A stretch of 64,000 bases of DNA from Candidatus Aenigmatarchaeota archaeon (GTDB taxonomy: Archaea; Aenigmatarchaeota; Aenigmatarchaeia; CG10238-14; SCSR01). The stretch is from the NCBI GenBank assembly GCA_030615205.1, contig JAUWZS010000002.1, forward strand, positions 286,476 through 350,475, in the 5' to 3' direction. The translations under genes and the position numbers were made by a program. Below, in pieces: positions 24,301-31,870 of this stretch; position 1 is the first letter of the stretch, and each line of letters starts with the position of its first letter. The notes beneath the pieces are model-generated. The model saw nothing but the letters and a program-made list of their open reading frames with translations, had not been told where the DNA came from and made no database searches.

Positions 24301-24925
24301 GTGCTGTGTATGAAAAGGAAACTCTTGCACTACCAGGATCTTCATAATAATCTATTCTAAATTGGTGGTTGCCTGCAGTTAGGTACACATCTGTTGATGT
24401 GGTGTCATAACCTGTATTATACCATCTGTTTATCTTTTCTATTCCATCTATCCAAAGCATAGAACCGTCATCAGAACCAAGAGTAAATGTATACGTACCT
24501 GTTGTTGGAATGGATATTGTTCTACTCGAGTTGAATTCTATATCATCGCTTCTGCTGTACTCTATCACTCCTGTACTCCAATCAGTATCAAAAGTTATAG
24601 CAGCTTCGTCTGGACCATCGCCCAAACAGGCGCCAGTGCTGTGGACGTACCACACGCGCTGCCATCTATCGCTTGGATAGTTAAGATCTGAACAGCAGGA
24701 TCCAGGAGTCCAACCAGTCGACTTACAACAATATGTAGAACCTCCAAATTCTACTTCTTCTCCAGGTGAGTAATCACATTCAGAATCGCAACAAGAAAGC
24801 CATATATCAACACCACCAGCCGAAACAAAATCTGGAACTAGAATAATACTTGGAATTAAAATTAAAGAGATAATAATTGATGAGATTATAATAGACGAAA
24901 TTAAAATCAAAAGTTTTTTTAACAT
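21347..24925 (-). CDS. Giant secreted Cys-rich protein with PA14, poly-Thr stalk, CARDB and CUB-like domains
   Basis: 1192 residues. A signal peptide (residues 1-36) is followed by a Cys-rich patch, then a PA14-like domain (residues 70-210, SDDGSMLWIDG and AGNHQFRIDYYED), poly-Thr/LP linkers, a CARDB-like domain (PDLIITDISSSG...IIESDETNN), another Thr linker and a CUB-like domain (CCDFFYIYNDQD). Several repeats of a module with NPLTAGTCTD and LTEYYC follow, then further Cys-rich regions and a C-terminal pair of GWN(L/Q) units. PA14 and CARDB domains often bind glycans or support adhesion. No C-terminal membrane helix is seen, so anchoring is unexplained. Adhesin or S-layer-associated role is inferred. 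Confidence 0.8.
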   Translation of the reverse strand: MLKKLLILISSIIISSIIISLILIPSIILVPDFVSAGGVDIWLSCCDSECDYSPGEEVEFGGSTYCCKSTGWTPGSCCSDLNYPSDRWQRVWYVHSTGACLGDGPDEAAITFDTDWSTGVIEYSRSDDIEFNSSRTISIPTTGTYTFTLGSDDGSMLWIDGIEKINRWYNTGYDTTSTDVYLTAGNHQFRIDYYEDPGSARVSFSYTAPTTTTTLPTTTTTTTTTTTLPTTTTTTTTIPGEEPDLIITDISSSGSEILYRIDNVGGGSTEYYSYSHLYVDGSYKAPDYVDALAAGAFRWESFSTYTWTCSGTSDTIMVRADGTNRIIESDETNNDKTEIWDCPSTTTTTTTTLPGPCSYSPGPSDLVPGDNTIDFQTPHDYTNDLSCWSEVYSCPDGYKAKVYVDYVTESCCDFFYIYNDQDYTYDMWSGDSGGHVWVEHPDTRKVQFRFWSDSSLVYWGVDVDIINCYTDAACDDSDGGNYPLTAGICTDSTDHQDSCSGSSLTEYYCSGTSCTSTTKNCEDYETLYCDGASGDIYRNEWRCSASPGYCNDGATDTLIDDCVNTCTETDGGEDYPTKGTVTDKNLCSAGQTSCPTDIVKPDECLSSSTLREYYCSGNDYTYTDKNCGDYGAGWTCNLGKCEYTASCSDSDAGDNPLTAGTCTDTGGDNQDSCSGSELTEYYCAGTSCTTPVTPYECNDYDCTTGLASSCTGAGTSTLTRDGDDYICSDSNPDYCAISGSKNCAGISSCGPPMECQPASCAGTGYTCHWSNSGAWAWDTFIGPETACDDGFDNDCDGGVDCDDTNGDCDLDPACIVPCELTSASVTANCAGGSSTYCEQGESITMSGTYTGDCSAADFFQIDAISADLTCDIQYSGGDMSGIWDSTITVAGGSVSGSWVIPAIASDCSGKTVSATYASVKNGGGTGTVVDDTWDVSGSFTFYTPCTCDDWANDACGAGTCLDTQMRQTRTCTPVGCEPILSQCVGPEYLGSWIDQGCAADCETAGTCAGNKQCQKRIDSYGCKDAYRCELDPNCKVTTFNIYRGWNLISSPIANIESITEDTCGATNANFYYYNVETSKWVVDTVGILNLQKGIGYWFYSSKSCTVTIGGSGDVTSNDITIYSGWNQVGSPTGGMSSAAVDLMKNTCMNCGSGGTAGSCSTMKTLWYDPVAQSWKEVSSLEDRKGYHIQCTS
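22701..22836 (-). repeat. Inverted paralogous DNA repeat, left copy
   Basis: The minus-strand sequence closely matches the plus-strand 25865-26000 (about nine in ten bases by eye). Both copies encode YDCTTGLASSCTGAGTSTLT and the following Cys motif in divergently transcribed surface proteins. Confidence 0.8.
24222..24299 (-). repeat. Tandem 39-bp repeats encoding poly-Thr stalk
   Basis: Two head-to-tail 39-bp units (24222-24260 and 24261-24299) differ at about one base. Each adds 13 residues of Thr with one LP break. Such tracts are prone to length change by slippage. Confidence 0.8.
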
Positions 24926-25085
24926 TAATTAAACTTTAGGTTTTCGGAATAAAAAGCTAATGTTATTTATACCTTCTGTCAAAATATCACCAGTTGAAGC
25001 TGATGAATGCATGCAATGTGAATGAATTCGTATAATGTAAAGCAAAACTATATTTTAAAAGAAAGAAATATTAATAATAGATTGT

Positions 25086-26576
25086 ATGGATAAAAAAATC
25101 ATATATGCGATTACTCAAAATTATTGGAAATTTTTTCTGAGCATAAGTCTTATGGTCATTTTTATTTCTCTATTTTCAACAAATGTTCTTGCTACTTGTT
25201 ATCAGGAGAGTTACGGGGACACAAGAACATTTGGAGCCTGTGGAATATTTAACGTTTGTTATGTAGTAGGGGACTCCCACCATACTTATAAATGTGAAGA
25301 CGCGAGGTGGTATTGTTGTGGATGGCTCCCAGGTGGGATTTGTGCTTCTGCATGTGATTGGGCAAAATCTACAGCCATATGCGATGGTTCGCCGTGTTAT
25401 CCTGATGGAGTCTGTGATGGAGTATGGATGCGACATGCTTATTGTTCTGGAGGGACTTGCATAGCCGCGCCAAGCCTATGTGACCAGAGTTGCGGTGCTG
25501 ATCCTGCATGCGACCAACACACTGAAGGACAGAGCTGCGGAACAAATATGATATGTGTAGGGTGTAATTGCATCTCAACTACTTGTACGGATTCAGATGA
25601 CGGCAACTATCCACTAATAGCCGGCACATGTACAGATTGGGCAGATCAGTGTAGTGAGATTGGTGGATTTTGTGATCGCGCTCTCGATTGTTATGGTGGT
25701 TATGAATGCTTTGGATCTTCATTAGATTGTGTGTCTCCAACTCCGTGTTGTTGTGTTCCTGCAGGCACAGTAGGAGGTACAGTGGACCAACAAGACTCAT
25801 GCTCAGGCGTAACTTTGACTGAATATTACTGCTCTGCTGACAGCTGTATTTCCACAACAAAAAACTGTAATGATTACGACTGTACAACTGGTTTGGCAAG
25901 CAGTTGCACTGGAGCTGGGACTTCGACATTGACCAGAAGCGGAGATGATTACATATGTTCAGATTCGAATCCGGATTACTGCGCAATAAGTGGATCAAAA
26001 ACGTGTGAAAGCTACACATGCGGCTCTTCAAGATCTTGCGATCTCCAGTCCTGCGCTGGCACAAACTATATGTGCTACAGGAGCAATGCTGGATCATGGA
26101 AATGGGACACTTCTGCCGAGGCCACAGAAACTGACTGTGATGATGGATACGACAATGATTGTGATGAAAATATAGATTGTTATGATGATGATTGTGTGGG
26201 AGAAACTGGAGCTAGTGGAGATATTTGTTGCCAAGTAGACCTCGATTGTAAAAATGCTGGTGTAACATGTGAGAGTCATGTCCCACCTTATCCAAATAGG
26301 TATGCTCAATGTGCTGCTGACTATACATGTACTGAATGCGGTCCATGTGAGACTGGACCAGACTGTACAGATGATCTTTGTTGTAATCGGGAGGTTGATT
26401 CTTCTTTTGATGGACAATGTCCATCATCACCGAAAGGGACTATAGTTTCTTATGGAGGAAAATCTTATCTTTGCGACCCACCTTCTGGTTTTTCTGTTAC
26501 TGATAGCCAAACAAAGTCCAATCCCATACTAGAATTCTTTAATTTTATTCTTTCAGCTATTAAGAACCTTTTCTAA
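25086..26576 (+). CDS. Secreted Cys-rich surface protein, paralogue of the 1192-aa protein
   Basis: 496 residues with an N-terminal signal peptide (LSISLMVIFISLFSTNVLA, cleavage before TC). The mature part contains more than 60 Cys by eye in repeating patterns, including DSDDGNYPLIAGTCTD, LTEYYCSADSC and a 110-residue stretch nearly identical to the divergent giant protein. It also carries ETDCDDGYDNDCDENIDC, an acidic motif recalling calcium-binding loops, also found in the neighbour. The C-terminus ends in an amphipathic or hydrophobic helix (ILEFFNFILSAIKNLF). A TATA-like TATTTTAAAAG near 25050 suggests a leaderless start. Likely disulfide-rich and extracellular. Confidence 0.78.
   Translation: MDKKIIYAITQNYWKFFLSISLMVIFISLFSTNVLATCYQESYGDTRTFGACGIFNVCYVVGDSHHTYKCEDARWYCCGWLPGGICASACDWAKSTAICDGSPCYPDGVCDGVWMRHAYCSGGTCIAAPSLCDQSCGADPACDQHTEGQSCGTNMICVGCNCISTTCTDSDDGNYPLIAGTCTDWADQCSEIGGFCDRALDCYGGYECFGSSLDCVSPTPCCCVPAGTVGGTVDQQDSCSGVTLTEYYCSADSCISTTKNCNDYDCTTGLASSCTGAGTSTLTRSGDDYICSDSNPDYCAISGSKTCESYTCGSSRSCDLQSCAGTNYMCYRSNAGSWKWDTSAEATETDCDDGYDNDCDENIDCYDDDCVGETGASGDICCQVDLDCKNAGVTCESHVPPYPNRYAQCAADYTCTECGPCETGPDCTDDLCCNREVDSSFDGQCPSSPKGTIVSYGGKSYLCDPPSGFSVTDSQTKSNPILEFFNFILSAIKNLF
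25865..26000 (+). repeat. Inverted paralogous DNA repeat, right copy
   Basis: Counterpart of 22701-22836 on the opposite strand, about 3 kb away. Third-position differences are few, pointing to recent duplication or gene conversion. Confidence 0.8.
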
Positions 26577-28832
26577 TTGGTCATAGTTAAATCTCTTCGA
26601 TATCCTATCTGAGACTACCATCAATTTAATAAAAGGTTTTACATCTGGGTTTGCATATGGATTCTTTTCTGGATCATAGTCATCTAAAAATGTATCCAGT
26701 TTATACCAAAAACCTAAAGGCTCTCCATTTTTGCCTATAGGGAATGGCTCATTATGTTTATATGGATGATCTGGGTTTATAGATCCAGGATATGGTGCAC
26801 CCAAGACAATTGTTGGCCTGTTTAACATTGCCCCGATAATCTTTGAATAATATGGAGAAGCCTGCTCGGTTATGTAAAAATTAGGATTAGCTGGCGGGTC
26901 ATAAATTTTAAGAGCTATTGGAAAACCTTTAACTAGTGCAATTTCAGATGATGCATTAATATGTTTTTCAGCTTCGATATGCCAAACATCCCATGAATTT
27001 GGCCAAGGCTCTCTTGGATATGAATATTCAAAAGCATTAAATGCTCTTTGATATCTCTCACTCTTAGTTTCTATGTCATCTAATAGCAGTCTATAAATGT
27101 ATTCAAATGGAGAAGCACCAATTGTTCCATTATGCTTTATGTTTACAATTCCTCTCTCTAATGCTTTGTCAAAATTTTCATCGTGAAAATATCTTTCAGA
27201 ATTAGAACCTAACAAATCATGGTCCATTAATTCATCAAAAGGATATAAGCTTCTTGCAGCAGCTTCAACAACTTTTTTATCAGCCCATTTAGAAAGTTCT
27301 GCTAATTCTCCGTATAGCAATTTCTGGCCTAAACTTTCAAAAGTCCCGTTTTCAAGTCTTTCAAATCTCCATTCGCTATATGGAACGACCAATCCAGCCC
27401 ATACATAATCTTTTCCTTTTATTTTGTCGATCTCAAAAAGGTATATAGCATCACCAACTTGTAATGCAAGATATTTTGTTTCCTGAGGGTACTTGAAAAT
27501 TTGTGGAAAGTGGGCCCCTGTATCCGCTAAGGCTGAGTGGGAAAGAGTATTTTCAAAATTAAGGCTTACATTATTTCCTTCTGAGAATTGCAAAGCCTTC
27601 TTTAACCCTTCTAAATCTTTAAAGCCATTTCTGGTTGCATTATTAATTAACCATATAGAGTCGATTCTATCAAATCCATAAGTTTCTAATTCGGCTAAAT
27701 TATCGAATACATTTTTTGCAAGAGTTATTTTGTTGCTTACTCTACTATCTTTCTCGATCTGCTCTAAAACTTTATAAGCAAGATTCTTTGGCAAATCAGT
27801 AGCGTTGTTTGAAGCAATCTTTAGAACGTTTGCTAAAGTAGCTCTGTCTTCATCAAATAGTTGCCTTGTTAGATTTGAATTATCATAAAGTTTCCCAGCA
27901 AGCTCGGTCGAATAACCTTTTTTGAAAGCAAAAGTTATGAAAGCGTCTTTGCTGCTCCAATCTATTTCTGCTGTCGTTGAACTAGTTTGATTAAATGGAT
28001 CTTTAACGTAAACCTTTACTGACATATCTGCCGGATTCTCAGGCATTGTTATGTTATAGCTGAAGAGCCCGTTAGGAAGTCTGACCATGTCTTCTTTATT
28101 TCCATTAAATTCTATTTCTGCTTTGGCCACCCCGCTTGTATCGCTTGCATTGACTAAAATCTTTGCTAAACCTTTGGATGGAATTTTTTCCAGAGAAAAA
28201 GAATGTATCGCTGGATTGTCCCCAACATCAAAACTCCCGTGCTTTATTGCCACGTTGCCGGCCTTGTCCTCTACTATTGCTCTTATTTTGTAATTCCCTT
28301 CTTCTGTTGTTTTATTGAATTGGGCGGAAAATAAGTGATTCTCTATATTTTCTAGTCTTCTTGCTGTTTCATTTGCGCTATGTCCACTTGGGTTTGTCAC
28401 TTCCACTAGCGCTTTGGCAATATTTCCTGGTATAGTAGCATTATTTGTACCAACATCTACTGCTGTGAAATTGATATTTTGTACGATGCCGGGACTGATT
28501 TTAGGTTTGTACTTTAGCTCTGAGATTTGTGGGTTACAATTGTCTACTAGATTTGTCTGATTCTGCTTCGATAGATACCAAGTCACTCCGAGTGTAGTGA
28601 CAAGGGCCAATGCCATTCCAGCTATTATAAGTTTCCGTTTTGTTGACAAGTTCCTTGGAGAATAAGCGCTCATGAAGTTTATGATATCGTTTAAATCCAC
28701 CGAGCTTAATTTTTTCAATTTCTTCAAGATCTTTCTTCGGCCTCCATTGCGCGTTTTTCTTTGTTTTGCAGGAAACTGGTTACCTAAATGGTGACCTGTG
28801 TGCTGTCTGTAGTTGCTCGAATGGTAATGCAT
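26553..28832 (-). CDS. Large membrane-anchored extracellular protein
   Basis: About 759 residues. A basic His/Arg/Lys-rich cytoplasmic N-tail (about 70 residues) leads to one membrane helix (LIIAGMALALVTTLGVTWYL). Outside are two Ig-like domains (residues 85-300, with VRLPNGLFSYNITMPENP) and a long C-terminal domain rich in Trp, Tyr and Pro that I cannot place. Many N-X-S/T sequons occur. Start ATG 28832 is preferred over GTG 28841 because CCAGGTG sits at good spacing. Its last 24 bp overlap the convergent Cys-rich protein gene. Possibly a surface receptor or enzyme; function unknown. Confidence 0.7.
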   Translation of the reverse strand: MHYHSSNYRQHTGHHLGNQFPAKQRKTRNGGRRKILKKLKKLSSVDLNDIINFMSAYSPRNLSTKRKLIIAGMALALVTTLGVTWYLSKQNQTNLVDNCNPQISELKYKPKISPGIVQNINFTAVDVGTNNATIPGNIAKALVEVTNPSGHSANETARRLENIENHLFSAQFNKTTEEGNYKIRAIVEDKAGNVAIKHGSFDVGDNPAIHSFSLEKIPSKGLAKILVNASDTSGVAKAEIEFNGNKEDMVRLPNGLFSYNITMPENPADMSVKVYVKDPFNQTSSTTAEIDWSSKDAFITFAFKKGYSTELAGKLYDNSNLTRQLFDEDRATLANVLKIASNNATDLPKNLAYKVLEQIEKDSRVSNKITLAKNVFDNLAELETYGFDRIDSIWLINNATRNGFKDLEGLKKALQFSEGNNVSLNFENTLSHSALADTGAHFPQIFKYPQETKYLALQVGDAIYLFEIDKIKGKDYVWAGLVVPYSEWRFERLENGTFESLGQKLLYGELAELSKWADKKVVEAAARSLYPFDELMDHDLLGSNSERYFHDENFDKALERGIVNIKHNGTIGASPFEYIYRLLLDDIETKSERYQRAFNAFEYSYPREPWPNSWDVWHIEAEKHINASSEIALVKGFPIALKIYDPPANPNFYITEQASPYYSKIIGAMLNRPTIVLGAPYPGSINPDHPYKHNEPFPIGKNGEPLGFWYKLDTFLDDYDPEKNPYANPDVKPFIKLMVVSDRISKRFNYDQLEKVLNS

Positions 28833-28944
28833 CTTCTGCACCTGGTTATTTCTATTTTAAGACTTGCTCTTCTTATTTATCACTACTATAAAGTGGTATA
28901 TAAAGATTGCGATTGCCTGTTTTATGTGGATTCAGACAAAAAAA

Positions 28945-30060
28945 TCAAAACAGCTTTAAATAAGGCAGGAATTCTGTCCTGACTTTTCTAGTCGAGCAGT
29001 GCAGCTGCTTTGCAAGTCCTAACAGATGCTCGTGCTGCTCTTTGCGCATGCGCTTTGTGCGGCCAAGCGTTGCAATGAGCGTTGGATATTGGTAATGGAC
29101 ATGCTTGAAATATTTTTTGCGACGAGCTACTGCAACGCCCCCTGCCATAAAGTCTATCATATATGCAAGAAAGCGCCAATTATGCGTGTTGCGTATGCGC
29201 TGCCTGAAAACATCTGCTATGCTCAGTGCATCAAACGCAGCTGCGAGCTCTTCGGCTTTGCTGTATTCGCGCATGACATTGCTCTCAATCCACCAGAACA
29301 GTTCGTCAGGAGGTTTATCCACAGTGCCTATCACTCGCCGGGCTTCGAGAACTGTATCTGCTTTAAAGATTTTGCTGAGCGCTTCATAAACGGTTATTGC
29401 TTTCTCGCGTTTGCCGAGAAGTTGTATGTCATCAGCAGTTATTTTTTTCTTGTGGCTTAAGCTCTCCAAATCATTCATTGCTGCGCGCAGATCACCGCCT
29501 GCCAGCTTTGCTAACTCGCGCAAGGCATCGCGCTCAATCTTCATTTTCTCTTTTTTCACTATTTTCTTCAGTTGTTTTTCTATGTCCGATATGGCCAGTT
29601 TGCGGAGCTCCACTAACTTGCAGTATTTGCGTAGATTGCGGAGTTTCGACTGAAATGGTTTGTTTGCTGTAAACACAATCGGGTGCCCTGTTGCTCTGAT
29701 AAGTTTGATCATTTCTGAGATGCCTCCTCTGTCTGCGCTGCCGGATAGGCTGTCTATCTCATCTATCATAAAGATTTTTCCACGTTTGAAAAGGCTTTGT
29801 TGCGCTACAGATTGGCCGATGGTCTCGCGTATCTGCTTTGCTGAACGGTAGTTTGATGCATTCATTTCTATAAAGTCGATGCTTTTCTCAAGTGCAAGAG
29901 CCTCTATTATCGATGTCTTACCTACGCCTGTTGGTCCGTGCAGAAGAAGTGCTTTGTCGCCTGGTTTCCACGAATCGAACCATTTTAATATTGCATAGAG
30001 TGCATCTTTCTGACCTATAATGTCTTCAAACTTCTCCAGCTTGTATTTTTCGGTAAACAT
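28945..30060 (-). CDS. rfcL: Replication factor C large subunit
   Basis: Clamp-loader subunit that opens the PCNA ring with the small subunit. It has Walker A LLHGPTGVGKTS (about residue 46), Walker B FMIDEID, and sensor-like LIRATGHPIVFTANKP. At about 371 residues it is shorter than many archaeal RFC-L (typically 400-500), and the C-terminus (EFLPYLKLF) shows no clear PIP box. ATG 30060 (MFTEKYKL) is used; the longer ORF N-terminus is atypical. It follows rfcS by 55 bp on the same strand. Confidence 0.94.
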   Translation of the reverse strand: MFTEKYKLEKFEDIIGQKDALYAILKWFDSWKPGDKALLLHGPTGVGKTSIIEALALEKSIDFIEMNASNYRSAKQIRETIGQSVAQQSLFKRGKIFMIDEIDSLSGSADRGGISEMIKLIRATGHPIVFTANKPFQSKLRNLRKYCKLVELRKLAISDIEKQLKKIVKKEKMKIERDALRELAKLAGGDLRAAMNDLESLSHKKKITADDIQLLGKREKAITVYEALSKIFKADTVLEARRVIGTVDKPPDELFWWIESNVMREYSKAEELAAAFDALSIADVFRQRIRNTHNWRFLAYMIDFMAGGVAVARRKKYFKHVHYQYPTLIATLGRTKRMRKEQHEHLLGLAKQLHCSTRKVRTEFLPYLKLF

Positions 30061-30115
30061 AGCATGCAACCAATTGTTCTTAATCAAAAATCACAACTCA
30101 ACCTCAATCTTAACA

Positions 30116-31144
30116 TCAACCTTTAGCAAAAAGTAAAAATTGCGCAAGCAGTGCCTCAAGCTGTATAAGATCATTGCCTCCTTGTGTAAGTCTATACTCA
30201 TACTCACCAGTTTTTTCTATAAGTTCGATCTTTGCTTGTTCAGTGAGATCAAGGCTGTAAATTTGTTTGTGTATCTCGCGTATGATGTCCTCGCCAGATA
30301 GGCCTTGTTTAAGCAGCATATCGTGTAACAGCTTTCTGGCTTCGTCAAATTGACCTTTCAAAGTCAGCTCGACCATTGTTTTGACTTCACCAGGCTTTGC
30401 TTTTGATGCAACATCGTATACAATCTGTTCAGTTATTTTTGTTTTAAGCGCAGCACTTGCCTGCAGCAGGTTAGCAACTTTTCTGAGATCGCCCTCTGCC
30501 AGATAGATCAGCGCAGCTTTTGCATCATCGTCGATTTTCAATTTTTCTTCTTTTACAATCCGGCCTAGGAATTTCATCTGGTCTGGCTCGCTTAGCGTAC
30601 GAAAGCGGAATATAGCACAACGGCTTTGTATTGGCCCGATTATGCGCGAACTCCAGTTGCAAACAAGAATAAAGCGTGATACTGCAGCATAAGTCTCCAT
30701 AGTCCTGCGAAGTGCCTGCTGTGCCTCAGATGTGAGCGCGTCTGCTTCATCAAGAATTATTATCCTGTAGCCGACTTTGCTGATTGTTTTCGTGCGCGCG
30801 AAATTCTTTACTTTATTCCGTATAATATCGATGCCCCTCTCGTCGCTCGCGTTTAGTTCAAGAGCATTGCCCCGCCAAGTCTTTCCATATAGCTCGTGTG
30901 CAATTGCCAATGCTGTAGCTGTTTTGCCAACACCAGCCGGACCTGCGAAGAGCATATGCGGAATGTTTTTTGCAGCAACAAATGCCTTTATCCTCTTGAT
31001 TGCATGCGTTTGATTAATAACTTCATTAAGCTTCTGCGGTCGGTACTTTTCAGCCCAAACAACAAGCTCGTTGTTTTCAGTTGTACTTTTTGCATCTTTT
31101 GCATTCTTAGCCATAAAAATCCTCACATTGCTTTCTTTCCCCAT
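30116..31144 (-). CDS. rfcS: Replication factor C small subunit
   Basis: AAA+ clamp loader subunit, usually four per complex. It has WAEKYRPQKLNEVINQ at the N-terminus, Walker A FAGPAGVGKTATALA, Walker B IILDEADAL and the RFC-box SRC motif (PIQSRCAIFRF). A hydrophilic N-terminal extension precedes the core; an internal ATG at 31114 (MAKNAKDAK) is an alternative start. The gene is immediately upstream of rfcL, forming the standard archaeal pair. Confidence 0.95.
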   Translation of the reverse strand: MGKESNVRIFMAKNAKDAKSTTENNELVVWAEKYRPQKLNEVINQTHAIKRIKAFVAAKNIPHMLFAGPAGVGKTATALAIAHELYGKTWRGNALELNASDERGIDIIRNKVKNFARTKTISKVGYRIIILDEADALTSEAQQALRRTMETYAAVSRFILVCNWSSRIIGPIQSRCAIFRFRTLSEPDQMKFLGRIVKEEKLKIDDDAKAALIYLAEGDLRKVANLLQASAALKTKITEQIVYDVASKAKPGEVKTMVELTLKGQFDEARKLLHDMLLKQGLSGEDIIREIHKQIYSLDLTEQAKIELIEKTGEYEYRLTQGGNDLIQLEALLAQFLLFAKG

Positions 31145-31226
31145 ACTTTTCTTTTTTCATCGCATTTTCCTTATAACATTAATTAATACTACTAAATTTT
31201 AACTTTTAAAAGATAAAATAAGCTTT

Positions 31227-31790
31227 ATGATTGTTTCGATAAGCGGGGTAGGTGGCACAGGTAAAACTAGTGTTGCGGAAGCTCTTGTAAAGGCTTTGAA
31301 TAAAAAAATCAAACCGCGTAAGCAAAAGTACAAGCTTATTATTCTTAATAAACTTGCTGAGCGCTTGAAAGCATATAGCGGGTATGACAAAGCCCGTAAA
31401 TCAAAAATTGTGAAAATGAGCAAGTTGAAAAAGGAAATGAAAAAATTGTCAAAGAAGCCTGAAAACATGATTTTGGAAGGACACTTCGCGCATGAATTCC
31501 CTGCAGATATTGTTGTAATCCTGCGTTGCGAACCCAAAGTGCTTGAGCAGCGGCTGCGGAAAAAATACAAATGGCCGACAAAGATAACAGAGAATGTAGA
31601 AGCTGAAATGATAAGTTTAATTACAGAAGAGACGCTGCTATTGCATAAGCCAGGAAGCATTTTTGAGATTGATACGACTAAAAAACCAGCTAATCGAACA
31701 GCGAAAATAATCGAAAAAATAATAAACAATGAAGGCAACGAGCGTGCAAAATACATTGCCGGGAAAATTGATTGGTTAAGAAAGATATAG
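31227..31790 (+). CDS. Fap7/AK6-type adenylate kinase
   Basis: A 187-residue P-loop kinase with ISGVGGTGKTSVAEAL at the N-terminus, NMILEGHFAHEFPADIVVILRC in the middle and EQRLRKKYKWP, the AK6/Fap7 pattern. These enzymes have adenylate kinase/ATPase activity and in eukaryotes assist 18S rRNA maturation with uS11; archaeal forms are thought to help in small-subunit assembly. A TATA-like TTTTAAAAGAT about 25 bp upstream suggests a leaderless message. Divergent from rfcS. Confidence 0.88.
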   Translation: MIVSISGVGGTGKTSVAEALVKALNKKIKPRKQKYKLIILNKLAERLKAYSGYDKARKSKIVKMSKLKKEMKKLSKKPENMILEGHFAHEFPADIVVILRCEPKVLEQRLRKKYKWPTKITENVEAEMISLITEETLLLHKPGSIFEIDTTKKPANRTAKIIEKIINNEGNERAKYIAGKIDWLRKI

Positions 31791-31870
31791 AAAAATTATA
31801 GAGCTTAGAAAAATTATAGAAAGATTAAAGAAAGATTAAATTTAAATGTGCTGTAATCAAATTGTTCTCT

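Noticed and set aside
24120-24347. Val-rich plus-strand ORFs opposite the poly-Thr region
   Set aside because: They are reverse-complement shadows of Thr codons, without ribosome binding sites.
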